Source: Sphingobacteriales bacterium | GTDB lineage: Bacteria; Bacteroidota; Bacteroidia; Chitinophagales; UBA2359 | DNA: 23,695 nt | Direction of reading: 5' to 3' | Assembly (NCBI GenBank): GCA_016711285.1 | Contig: JADJTG010000008.1 | Coordinates: 1-23,695, forward strand | Part shown: positions 9,068 through 16,640 of the stretch, piece after piece | How the letters are laid out: every line of letters starts with the position of its first letter | How positions within the stretch are numbered: position 1 is the stretch's first letter | Notes under the pieces: generated by a model | Database searches by the model: none | What the model was told of the DNA's origin: nothing | What the model saw: the letters and a program-made list of their open reading frames with translations, nothing else | Program-made: the position numbers and the translations under genes

Positions 9068-9098
9068 CATCTTATCTTGCTTTGTCAATATTAAACGC

Positions 9099-10749
9099 TT
9101 AGGGGTTCAGGGATTTTAGAGCAGCTTGTATGGCGGTGTCATTTTCATTGTTGACATAATAATAGCCGTTGCCACCCCAAAGCTGACGGGCAAAAATAGC
9201 TTTTAAGGTTTTTTCTAATGGTGTGCGATAAGGGTAAATATCTTGTTCGCGAAACATCGGAAACTCTTTGCGCACATATTGCACATATTCTTTAAATACG
9301 GCGGCAGCAGGGCGATATTCTTGGGCAAAGGCTTCTTTGGTGGGGTATTTTTTCAGTTCGTTGCTATGCTTGGCAAAATATTCATAGCCGAAAGCAGGTA
9401 CTATAGATTGCAGACTGAGCGCAATTTCGTTGAGATAGAGGGTATCCAAAGGCACAAACACATCAGGAATAATGCCGCCGCCGCCATAAATCACTTTTCC
9501 TGCGGCAGTGGTATATTGCAAGGAATCGTTGAATTTGATACTGTCGCGCTCGAAGAGTTCGCCACGCAAAATGCGGTTGGAAAGTTCCTCTTCATACGCT
9601 CCTTCGTGCGGAGTATTGCCGTAGGGCTTTTGAATACAGCGTCCGCTGGGTGTATAATAACGTGCCACAGTAAGCCTCATTGCGCCGCCGTCAGCCAAAT
9701 CGTATTGCTCCTGCACCAAACCTTTTCCAAAAGAACGCCGCCCCACTATCAGCCCGCGGTCCCAATCCTGCAAGGCACCTGCTACAATCTCACTCGCCGA
9801 TGCCGAATACTGGTCTATCAATACCGCTATTTTTTGTTTCTCAAAAATGCCCTCTTTGCTTGTCATATACTCCTCTCTGTCGGTATGGTCGCCTTCGGTG
9901 TAGAGCATAATTTTTCTGCCGCCCAGCAATTCATCTAAAATATTGGTGGCAGCATCTAAATAACCGCCGCCATTGCCGCGCAAGTCCAGCACCAACTGCT
10001 GCATCACCTTCTTTTTGCAACTGCTCCATTTTACTCATAAATTCTTTGTAGGTGGTGGCACTGAAATGGTCTATTTTGATGTAACCGATTTGTGCGTTGA
10101 GCATATAGGCAGCATCTATGCTTTCGAGCGAAATATTGTCGCGCACGATGTTCATATCTATCAAGCCGCCCAAGCCGTTGCGTGCCACCGATACTTTCAC
10201 GCTGCTGCCTTTTTTGCCTTTTAGCAGTTGCACTACTTGTTCGCTGTTCAAATCTTTTCCGGCCACCAAAGAGTCGTTTACTTTCACTATTTTATCGCCT
10301 ACCTGCATACCGAGTTGGCGGGCGGGGCTGTTTTCTAAGGTATTCGTGATATGAATGGTATCATTGATAATAGAAAACTCTATGCCGATGCCTTCAAAAT
10401 TGCCCTCTAATTCTTCATTTACCGAACTCAACTCTTCGGGAGATATGTAGCGGGAGTGCGGGTCTAAATGTTGTAAAGTACTATTTAAAAACTCTTGCAA
10501 TACTTCGCGGCGGCGGGCGGTATCCACATAACGGGCATTGATGTAGCCCATCACTTGCTCCACTACACGCTCTTCGGTAGCACCTTTGGTAGCTACGCGC
10601 TCCGACACCGGACGGCGCATTTTTAAGTTTTCGTACAGTTTAAAGCCCATCTGCATACCGATAATCATCACCAAAGCATACAAAAACGGCTGCCAAGCGC
10701 GACTACGAAAATCCTTTGGAGGAAGGGGAGAAGGAGTATTTTCTTGCAT
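9099..10749 (-). CDS. S41 family carboxy-terminal processing protease (CtpA/Prc-like), one frameshift
   Basis: About 550 residues. Tail-specific proteases of this family cut C-terminal ends of envelope proteins. Residues about 18-40 form one membrane anchor (FLYALVMIIGMQMGF), placing the rest in the periplasm. An N-terminal helical region (YVDTARRREVLQEFLNSTL, LDPHSRYISPEE) is followed by a PDZ domain (FEGIGIEFSI, SPARQLGMQVGDKIVKVND, VVQLLKGKKGS). The S41 core follows: LVLDLRGNGGGYLDAA, then SASASEIVAGALQDW with the nucleophile serine, and RRSFGKGLVQEQ with the catalytic lysine of the Ser-Lys dyad. Both catalytic residues are present. One extra base near 10003 splits the reading between the PDZ domain and the core. 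Start is the ATG at 10747-10749. The C-terminal 120 residues are a Bacteroidota-type extension without a motif I recognise. Confidence 0.92.
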
Positions 10750-10967
10750 TATTGAATAATCAGAGGCGCAAAAATAAAGGTTGTCGCGTAAAAAAACGAC
10801 TAAGTATATATAAAATTCTATCGCAGTACAAGATAAGCGTAAAAACTTCGCTGCAAGTATAATTTTATTTTTCTATAGCCTACGCTGCTTTTTATTTTGC
10901 AAAAGCAGCCATTTTTGGTTAAAAGCATATATTTTAAGTATCATTTATAAAATCGTGAAAAAAAACG

Positions 10968-10975
10968 TACCTTTG
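10968..10975 (+). promoter_or_regulatory. -7 promoter box of the GT5-like gene
   Basis: TACCTTTG fits TAnnTTTG exactly and is followed by GCAG, a very typical context in Bacteroidota. The -33 element is not obvious. The predicted leader is about 175 bases, which contains the hairpin at 11047-11094. Confidence 0.6.
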
Positions 10976-11046
10976 CAGCGCATTTATCAAGACCTTGCGG
11001 ATATTATTCTCTTTACAGTTGTAGTTTGATTTCAAAAAAGGTGTAA

Positions 11047-11094
11047 CGATATGTTTAGGTTCGATATATCATTTATTCTACCTGAGACATATCG
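11047..11094 (+). promoter_or_regulatory. Leader hairpin upstream of the GT5-like gene
   Basis: CGATATGT (11047-11054) pairs with ACATATCG (11087-11094), and AGGT (11057-11060) continues with ACCT (11080-11083) after a small asymmetric bulge. The 19-base loop holds the palindrome GATATATC. It lies within the predicted 5' leader, 62 bases before the ATG. It could be a regulatory RNA fold or an operator; no known riboswitch class fits. Confidence 0.4.
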
Positions 11095-11156
11095 GACTTT
11101 GATAAAAAATAAGTATTCGGGAATAAAAAGCGAGCAAAAATTTTCAAAACAAACAA

Positions 11157-11972
11157 ATGGAGAAAAAACGCGTCCTATTGGCGACCCACGAAATAGACCC
11201 TTACCTAATTGAAACCGAAGCAGCCACTTTGATTAACCAACTGTCGCGCAGTTTGTTGGCAAAAGACTATGAAGTGCGTGTATTGATTCCGCGTTTTGGT
11301 GTTATCAACGAAAGGCGGCATCGTCTGCACGAAGTAGTGCGCTTGTCGGGTATCAATATCGTAATTGAAGAAGATGATTATCCGCTATTGATTAAAGTAG
11401 CTTCCTTACAGGAAACGCGCATGCAAGTGTATTTTTTGGATAATGAGGAGTTTTTTAAAAGAAAACAGGTATTTGCCGATGATGAGGGCAATTCCTTTGA
11501 TGATAATACAGACCGAATGGTGTTCTTTTGCAGAGGCGTAATGGAAACCGTAAAAAAATTCGGCTGGGCTCCGGATATTATCCATGCTCACGGTTGGATG
11601 ACGAGCCTGATTCCTTTGTTTCTCAAAACCGCCTACAAAAAAGAAGCGGTATTCGCCGATACCAAAATTATTTATTCGGCATATCCCAGCCCTTTGCAGG
11701 GAAATATTGAAAGTAATTTTTACAGCAAAGCCCTCATTAAAAACGTAAATGAAGAGGATTTAAAAGTATTTGCTGACAGCAGCGTGGCTTCTTTGCATAC
11801 CGGAGCCGTTCATTATGCCGATGGCGTAATTGTGGGTGCAGAAGGATTGCCAACTTCGGTGTTAGATGTGATTCACGCTTCTGACAAGCCGCATTTGGAC
11901 TATGCTCCCGAACAGGATTTGGAGGCATATATCAATTTTTATCAAATGTTGTTTGCCGAAGAAACCAAATAA
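11157..11972 (+). CDS. Stand-alone glycogen/starch synthase N-terminal (GT5) domain protein
   Basis: 271 residues, intact. It resembles only the N-terminal Rossmann half of GT5 glycogen synthases (about 480 residues): LLATHEIDPYLIETEAATL, then VRVLIPRFGVINERRH, then TRMQVYFLDNEEFF, then PDIIHAHGWMTSLIPLFLK, the H-x-H-x-W segment. The ADP-glucose-binding K-x-G-G motif expected near the N-terminus is replaced by ETEAAT, and the whole C-terminal nucleotide-sugar domain is missing. Homologues in Bacteroidota are usually annotated glycogen/starch synthase, and this gene commonly sits beside a DUF4270 gene, as here. I infer a non-catalytic or regulatory role and not glycogen synthesis. The start at 11157 follows a long leader with a strong -7 box. 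A terminator-like hairpin follows 30 bases after the stop. Confidence 0.88.
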   Translation: MEKKRVLLATHEIDPYLIETEAATLINQLSRSLLAKDYEVRVLIPRFGVINERRHRLHEVVRLSGINIVIEEDDYPLLIKVASLQETRMQVYFLDNEEFFKRKQVFADDEGNSFDDNTDRMVFFCRGVMETVKKFGWAPDIIHAHGWMTSLIPLFLKTAYKKEAVFADTKIIYSAYPSPLQGNIESNFYSKALIKNVNEEDLKVFADSSVASLHTGAVHYADGVIVGAEGLPTSVLDVIHASDKPHLDYAPEQDLEAYINFYQMLFAEETK

Positions 11973-12001
11973 GTAACCCTTTTATATTTTTTTACGTTAA
12001 T

Positions 12002-12027
12002 CAGCACAATACTCTGTGCTGCTTTTT
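12002..12027 (+). terminator. Intrinsic terminator after the GT5-like gene, with an alternative pairing
   Basis: CAGCACA (12002-12008) and TGTGCTG (12015-12021) form a 7-base stem with a six-base loop, followed by CTTTTT. The overlapping segment CAATACTCT (12007-12015) can instead pair perfectly with AGAGTATTG (12049-12057), which would dissolve the terminator stem. The next gene starts 149 bases further on. Confidence 0.6.
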
Positions 12028-12175
12028 GAGCAGTGCAGGGTGTAGTAAAGAGTATTGATGTTGTTTTGGGCGGTGTGTATGGTTGTAAATGAGGAGTGAT
12101 TGCCTGATGGTTTGATATTATATAGGTATAATTTATACGTTGTTCTGTCGTTTTTTATTTCTTTTGAAAAATTGT

Positions 12176-13531
12176 ATGCTTAATACATTGAAAAAAAATC
12201 CTTTTTATCATTGGCTCACAGCCTGTTATATTGTGCTGCTCACTTTGGCGGCGGCTTCCTGTAATGAAAGCACTGAATTAGGCAATGACTTTTTAGACAA
12301 TGATGATAATCCTATCAATACAATTTTTACGGATACGCTCACGCTAAAAGTGCAGTTGGAACGCCGCGATTCTCTGATTACCAGCAGCAGTGCTACGCAA
12401 TTACTCGGCGTATTGCACGACCCCATTTTCGGTACTTCACAGGCGAGTATGTATGCCCAGCTCACCATTCCATACTCCGACCTGACCTTTGGCACTAATC
12501 CTATTATTGACTCGGTAGTGCTTACTTTGCCCTACGATTATTCTTTTAATCCCGTTTATGGCAATGCGGCGGCGCAACACGATATTTATGTGTATCGCCT
12601 CACGCAGCGCATCACCGACACGATACATTATTCTTACGAAACTTTCGGCTACGACCCTCAATGGGTTGCAAAAGTAGAAGATGAAACTTTTGCACCCACC
12701 GACTCTGTGTATATTCTTCCTGCCGACTCTCTGCCGCCGCAATTGCGTATTTCAATGCCACTCGCTATCGGCGAAGAAATTAAGGACTCCTCCATAACAC
12801 ACCCCGAAATTTTTGAAAGTAGTGCCAATTTTAAAGATGCTTTTTATGGTTTTTATATTGCTTGCGACTCCACTAAAGGAAATAGCATGGCGCGTATGCT
12901 CAGAGGCACTTCGCGGCTTTCGGTGTATTACAGCGAGCATCCGAACGATACCACCATCAACAACAAAGTGCATCATTTCCCTTTAACTATCAACAGTTTT
13001 AATCATTTTCAGCACAATTATATCGGTACTCCTGTTGCCGAAGCCCTGAACAATAGCGGCGATGTTACTGCTCCTTATTTATTTCTGCAGGGTATGGAAG
13101 GCATTGATATGAACATCACAGTTCCTTACATCAATCGTTTAGGAAATATTATTATCAACGGAGCGCAATTGGAGGTCAGCCAAACGAATGATTTGGACGC
13201 AGGCAGTTTTACTTTTGACCCACCCAAGCAACTTTATTTTAATATCAAGGGTGATTCTGGATTTTATAAAACTGCTGACCAGCAAGTCGGCTATCCTTCG
13301 GATACTTTGGAAGATAATTCGGTGCAGTATCATTTGAGTATGGCACGCACCCTCAATAATGTGTTTGTAATAGAAAAAGACAGCACTTCAGAAATAGCCG
13401 CAGGCAATATAAATCGCTATGATTTGAGTGGTCCTGACCGCTATATGAATCCGTATCGTTTGGTGGCGGGCAGCACTTCGCATACTTCCAAGCCCTTAAA
13501 ATTATTGCTCTATTATACCAAAATAGATTAA
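12176..13531 (+). CDS. DUF4270 family lipoprotein
   Basis: 451 residues from the ATG at 12176; a TTG-initiated extension of 12 residues exists upstream but would spoil the signal peptide. The N-terminus is a lipoprotein signal: basic start (LKKNPFYHW), hydrophobic stretch (LTACYIVLLTLAAA) and lipobox AAASC, with the lipidated Cys followed by NESTELGNDF. The mature part shows the DUF4270 pattern: TDTLTLKVQLERRDSL, LLGVLHDPIFG, then NPIIDSVVLTLPYDY and YRLTQRITDTIHYSYETF, then beta-rich sequence to a C-terminal LLLYYTKID. It is exported and probably sits in the outer membrane; its biochemical role is unknown. No frameshift. It follows the GT5-like gene, a pairing seen in other Bacteroidota. Confidence 0.9.
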   Translation: MLNTLKKNPFYHWLTACYIVLLTLAAASCNESTELGNDFLDNDDNPINTIFTDTLTLKVQLERRDSLITSSSATQLLGVLHDPIFGTSQASMYAQLTIPYSDLTFGTNPIIDSVVLTLPYDYSFNPVYGNAAAQHDIYVYRLTQRITDTIHYSYETFGYDPQWVAKVEDETFAPTDSVYILPADSLPPQLRISMPLAIGEEIKDSSITHPEIFESSANFKDAFYGFYIACDSTKGNSMARMLRGTSRLSVYYSEHPNDTTINNKVHHFPLTINSFNHFQHNYIGTPVAEALNNSGDVTAPYLFLQGMEGIDMNITVPYINRLGNIIINGAQLEVSQTNDLDAGSFTFDPPKQLYFNIKGDSGFYKTADQQVGYPSDTLEDNSVQYHLSMARTLNNVFVIEKDSTSEIAAGNINRYDLSGPDRYMNPYRLVAGSTSHTSKPLKLLLYYTKID

Positions 13532-13631
13532 ATAAAAAATAAGGGACAGCAATGAAAAGGATAGTGTTGTATTAAATATTATCATTTTTCATCTATTCTT
13601 TTAATTTATTATTTTATATTCGCAAATCGCT

Positions 13632-13673
13632 TCGCCAAAGTGAAAGGAAAAAGTATATCCTTTATTTTGGCGA
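13632..13673. repeat. Imperfect inverted repeat upstream of the POT transporter gene
   Basis: The arm at 13632-13647 (TCGCCAAA then GTG then AAAGG) pairs with 13659-13673 (CCTTT then AT then TTTGGCGA) around an 11-base AT-rich loop, with a small internal mismatch. It is followed by TAATTTTTTA. It lies 100 bases after the DUF4270 stop and 54 bases before the transporter ATG, so it may be a terminator of the former or a leader element of the latter. Confidence 0.5.
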
Positions 13674-13727
13674 TAATTTTTTATATTTATTCTAATAAAC
13701 TTATTCAACAACGTAAGAAGTATTTAC

Positions 13728-15452
13728 ATGGATTCATCTAATCAACAACAACAAAAAGGACACCCCACCGGACTGTGGTATTTGTTCGGTGCCGAAATGT
13801 GGGAGCGTTTTGGCTATTATTTGATGTTGGGCATTTTTTCGCTGTATATGCTCGATAACTGGAACAATGGCGGTATGGGTCTTGACCCAAAAACGAAGTC
13901 CGACATTTACGGCACTTATTTGGGTTTGGTGTATTTATCGCCTTTTATCGGTGGTTTGCTCGCCGACCGCGTACTGGGGTATCGTCCGTCTATTATTTTG
14001 GGCGGCTTGCTGATGGCGGCAGGTTATTTTATGCTCTCCATTCACAACGCCACTACTTTTTATGTATCGCTGTTGTTAATTATTATAGGTAATGGGTTTT
14101 TTAAACCCAATATTTCTACATTAGTGGGCAATTTGTACAGCACTGATGAGCTGAAAGATAAAAAAGATGCCGGCTACAATATATTTTATATGGGCATCAA
14201 CGTAGGTGCTTTTATCTGCAATTTTGTGGCGGCATATATGCGTATCAATTATGGTTGGTGGGCTGCTTTTGTAGCTGCCGGCGTGGGTATGCTCATCGGC
14301 GTAACAGTATTTATATTGGGTACACGACACATTAAACACGTTGATGTCATCAAACCCCTGCGCGAAGGTGATATGTCCACCGCAAAAATTTTGGGAATGA
14401 CCGTATTGCCAATGTTTGTTTTTGGTATATTGGGTTACTTGATTCCGGGTAATTTTTTGGGTTCTGATACTAACGATGCCTTTATTATCGGTTGTCTGCC
14501 GGTTATTGGTTTCTTTATTTATCTCGCCTTTACTTCCGAAGCCAAAGAGAGTCGCGCTATCAAGGCTTTGTTGGCGGTATTTTCCTGCGTGATTTTGTTT
14601 TTTGCTATTTTTCATCAAAACGGCGATGCCCTCACCGTGTGGGCAGAAGACCATACCGACCGCAAAATGTCGGAAAGCGTAGCCAATGTAGCTGATAATA
14701 TAGGTATGGCGCAAGTTGTTGTGAACAACGATATTGTAGCCGCCGACGCTGCTACTTTCAATGCAAAAATAGCGGAAATGCGCACCGCCGAACAAGCGAT
14801 GCCCAGCAATACGCCGCAGGAGTTGAAAGCCAAAGCAGACGTTACGAACGAAATTTCTCAGTTGGAAAAATCGCGTAAATATTTTGAAAGCCTACCGCCT
14901 TCCGAAATTCCGCCCAAAGGCAGCAATCTCAAATTATATTCTACGGAGTTGTATCAGTCCATCAATCCTTTTTGGGTGGTGGTACTCACACCTATATTAG
15001 TGGGTTTTTGGGGCTATTTGCGCCGTAAGAAAAAAGAGCCCAGCACACCTACCAAAATTGCACTCGGCTTGTTGATAACGGCACTATCGGCTTTGGTAAT
15101 GGTGGGGGCAGTGCTCTCTACCAATAGCCTGAGTATCAAAGCCGGTTCGTGGTGGCTCATTGCCTCGTATGGCGTAATCACATTGGGCGAGTTGTGCCTG
15201 TCGCCGATGGGATTGTCGTTGGTGTCGAAACTCAGCCCGCCGCGCATTACGGCATTGATGATGGGCGGATTTTTTCTGGCGATTTCGGTGGGCAACAAAC
15301 TGTCGGGTATGTTGTCGAGTTTGTGGGAAACTTTTCCGCAAAAAGAAAATTTCTTCCTACTCAACTTTGGTTTGGTAATGGCTGCTGCCGTTTTGTTGTT
15401 TTTGATGTTGCGCTGGCTCAATAACGTCATGCGCGAAAATAATGTGCATTAA
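13728..15452 (+). CDS. POT/PTR family proton-dependent peptide transporter
   Basis: 574 residues, intact. POT transporters are major-facilitator proteins that import di- and tripeptides with protons across the inner membrane. The signature E-x-x-E-R-F-x-Y-Y is at residues 23-31 (EMWERFGYY). Other marks are YGTYLGLVYLSPFIGGLLADR, GNGFFKPNISTLVGNLY and the PTR2 motif FYMGINVGAF. Twelve or more helices are evident, including FVFGILGYLIPG, VILFFAIFHQ, GSWWLIASYGVITLGELCLSP and LLNFGLVMAAAVLLFLML. A hydrophilic stretch of about 100 residues (about 305-405, from WAEDHTDRK to LKLYSTELYQ) interrupts the C-terminal half; this insertion is common in Bacteroidota members. The second E of the TM10 motif (GELCLSPMG) is present. 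The gene is monocistronic, with a strong terminator after it. Confidence 0.94.
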   Translation: MDSSNQQQQKGHPTGLWYLFGAEMWERFGYYLMLGIFSLYMLDNWNNGGMGLDPKTKSDIYGTYLGLVYLSPFIGGLLADRVLGYRPSIILGGLLMAAGYFMLSIHNATTFYVSLLLIIIGNGFFKPNISTLVGNLYSTDELKDKKDAGYNIFYMGINVGAFICNFVAAYMRINYGWWAAFVAAGVGMLIGVTVFILGTRHIKHVDVIKPLREGDMSTAKILGMTVLPMFVFGILGYLIPGNFLGSDTNDAFIIGCLPVIGFFIYLAFTSEAKESRAIKALLAVFSCVILFFAIFHQNGDALTVWAEDHTDRKMSESVANVADNIGMAQVVVNNDIVAADAATFNAKIAEMRTAEQAMPSNTPQELKAKADVTNEISQLEKSRKYFESLPPSEIPPKGSNLKLYSTELYQSINPFWVVVLTPILVGFWGYLRRKKKEPSTPTKIALGLLITALSALVMVGAVLSTNSLSIKAGSWWLIASYGVITLGELCLSPMGLSLVSKLSPPRITALMMGGFFLAISVGNKLSGMLSSLWETFPQKENFFLLNFGLVMAAAVLLFLMLRWLNNVMRENNVH

Positions 15453-15471
15453 ATTCAAAAGGTATATCATC

Positions 15472-15510
15472 AAAAAACCTCTTGCTCAATTATGAACAAG
15501 AGGTTTTTTT
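15472..15510 (+). terminator. Strong intrinsic terminator after the POT gene
   Basis: AAAAAACCTCTTG (15472-15484) and CAAGAGGTTTTTT (15497-15509) form a perfect 13-base stem with a 12-base loop and a T-tract. It starts 19 bases after the transporter stop. Confidence 0.85.
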
Positions 15511-15652
15511 GTTTGATAAATGAATGTTTTGCAGAGCTTGATATAATTTCATTAGTTGTTATTTTTTACTAAGCAACATATAACACATTGATTGTATCTT
15601 TATACATACAGCATTATTTATTTTTTTCAATAACTTTATATTTTTATTCTAT

Positions 15653-16525
15653 ATGAAAATTCTATTTTACATATTATCAGCTATAAGTCTGTTCAATGTT
15701 TGCAGCAATGATATGATAGCTCAACAAAGTGCACCAGCAACTCCTGATATACAATTTTTTGCAGGTAGGCGCACTTCTTTTCCTGAGTTTAATGACCCGC
15801 GGATTTTGCACCATTTTTCGGGTGAGGCTCTTCATTGTACCGAGTTTGGAGTTCGCATTCAATACAACAACAGCCCTTGGGCGGCAAAACTTTCTTTTAT
15901 TTCAGGTAAAACTAGCACGACGGCTCAATCAAATTTTGAATATATCCTCCTTTTTGCCAGCCAGCAGCATCATTTAAAAATCAATCAATACGGTGCTACT
16001 GCCACACTTTTATACAATATACCGCTAAATCGCACCAAAAAAAATAACATATTCATCAGTCCGATTATAGAATTAGGTATCAGGAATTATGTATTTAACC
16101 GAAAATCATCTTTAGAGGTATGGATTGATACTATTGCTCCTTTAGAGTCGGGCATTGATATTACGAAAGCCGAATATGTGAATTACGGAGATACTTACAA
16201 TAATTTGTATGAGGCAGAAAATGATATTAGTAAGCGTGCATTTAAAAATAATGGAACTGGTATATTTATTTGCGGTATTGCCGATCCTGGGTATTTGTAC
16301 AATAGGGGTTATTTCGCAGGACTGGGATTGGAGATGAGTGTAAAAGATATACTGAAATTAGTTTATGGTAAAAAACACAACAACATACATATCGGCTTAC
16401 AAGGCTCGGCAGCTTATCGCTTTGATACTAATAGCAAATGGAATTTGGAATATAACGCAGGTAGCATCAACAATAATATGAGTGCTTTTACAGTTTCTTT
16501 GGGCTTGCTGATGTCGTTTCGGTAA
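15653..16525 (+). CDS. Unknown exported protein, probable outer-membrane beta-barrel
   Basis: 290 residues, intact; I do not recognise the family. The N-terminus (MKILFYILSAISLFNVC) looks like a type I signal peptide with cleavage around MIAQQS. The mature sequence alternates polar and hydrophobic residues in short strands (FGVRIQYNNSPWAAKLSFIS, GATATLLYNIPL, FISPIIELGIRNYVF, GYFAGLGLEMS, NIHIGLQGSAAYRF) and ends TVSLGLLMSFR, with an aromatic-containing hydrophobic C-terminus ending in a basic residue, as seen in small outer-membrane barrels. About 8-10 strands would fit this length. It lies between two unrelated genes and has its own upstream gap of about 140 bases, with TATCTTTA at 15596-15603 as a possible weak -7 box. 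Confidence 0.75.
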   Translation: MKILFYILSAISLFNVCSNDMIAQQSAPATPDIQFFAGRRTSFPEFNDPRILHHFSGEALHCTEFGVRIQYNNSPWAAKLSFISGKTSTTAQSNFEYILLFASQQHHLKINQYGATATLLYNIPLNRTKKNNIFISPIIELGIRNYVFNRKSSLEVWIDTIAPLESGIDITKAEYVNYGDTYNNLYEAENDISKRAFKNNGTGIFICGIADPGYLYNRGYFAGLGLEMSVKDILKLVYGKKHNNIHIGLQGSAAYRFDTNSKWNLEYNAGSINNNMSAFTVSLGLLMSFR

Positions 16526-16586
16526 TATCGGCAGCTACAACGAAGACAGATAAAGAAAGCTATTCTACAATCCTCATAAAAGCTGC

Positions 16587-16594
16587 TATCTTTG
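16587..16594 (+). promoter_or_regulatory. -7 promoter box of the ABC-F gene
   Basis: TATCTTTG fits TAnnTTTG exactly and lies 46 bases before the ATG at 16641. It is flanked by GCTGC and GCAGC, a short inverted repeat. The -33 element is not clear. Confidence 0.5.
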
Positions 16595-16640
16595 CAGCAC
16601 GATATTGTATTATACTTTTTTGCCCCTTTTTTTATTGATT

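Larger units (their letters stand above)
10750..11156. other. Divergent intergenic region holding promoters and a structured leader
   Basis: This 407-base gap lies between the minus-strand protease and the plus-strand GT5-like gene. It contains a possible -7 box for the protease at 10769-10776 (TATTTTTG on the minus strand, 20 bases before its ATG, no clear -33 element), a strong -7 box for the plus-strand gene at 10968-10975, and a leader hairpin at 11047-11094. I see no gene or known riboswitch in it. Confidence 0.5.

Noticed and set aside
9243..9938. Plus-strand open frame of 231 codons opposite the S41 protease
   Set aside because: It overlaps the catalytic core of the protease exactly and shows no domain or ribosome-binding context of its own.
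1..10749. Reading the many broken genes as pseudogenes of a decaying genome, such as a symbiont
   Set aside because: Essential single-copy genes are hit as often as dispensable ones, active-site residues are all kept, there are few in-frame stops by substitution, and the middle of the window is intact. Sequence error explains this better.
10921..11156. Known riboswitch or tRNA in the leader of the GT5-like gene
   Set aside because: No cloverleaf, T-loop or consensus of a common riboswitch class (TPP, cobalamin, SAM, FMN) is visible; only a simple interrupted hairpin is.
12140..12175. TTG start giving a longer DUF4270 protein
   Set aside because: The extra 12 residues would place a second hydrophobic block before the lipoprotein signal; the ATG at 12176 gives a normal signal peptide and lipobox.
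14121..14795. Minus-strand open frame of 224 codons opposite the POT transporter
   Set aside because: The sense gene is intact with all POT motifs; the antisense protein is rich in His, Asn and Tyr without recognisable structure.
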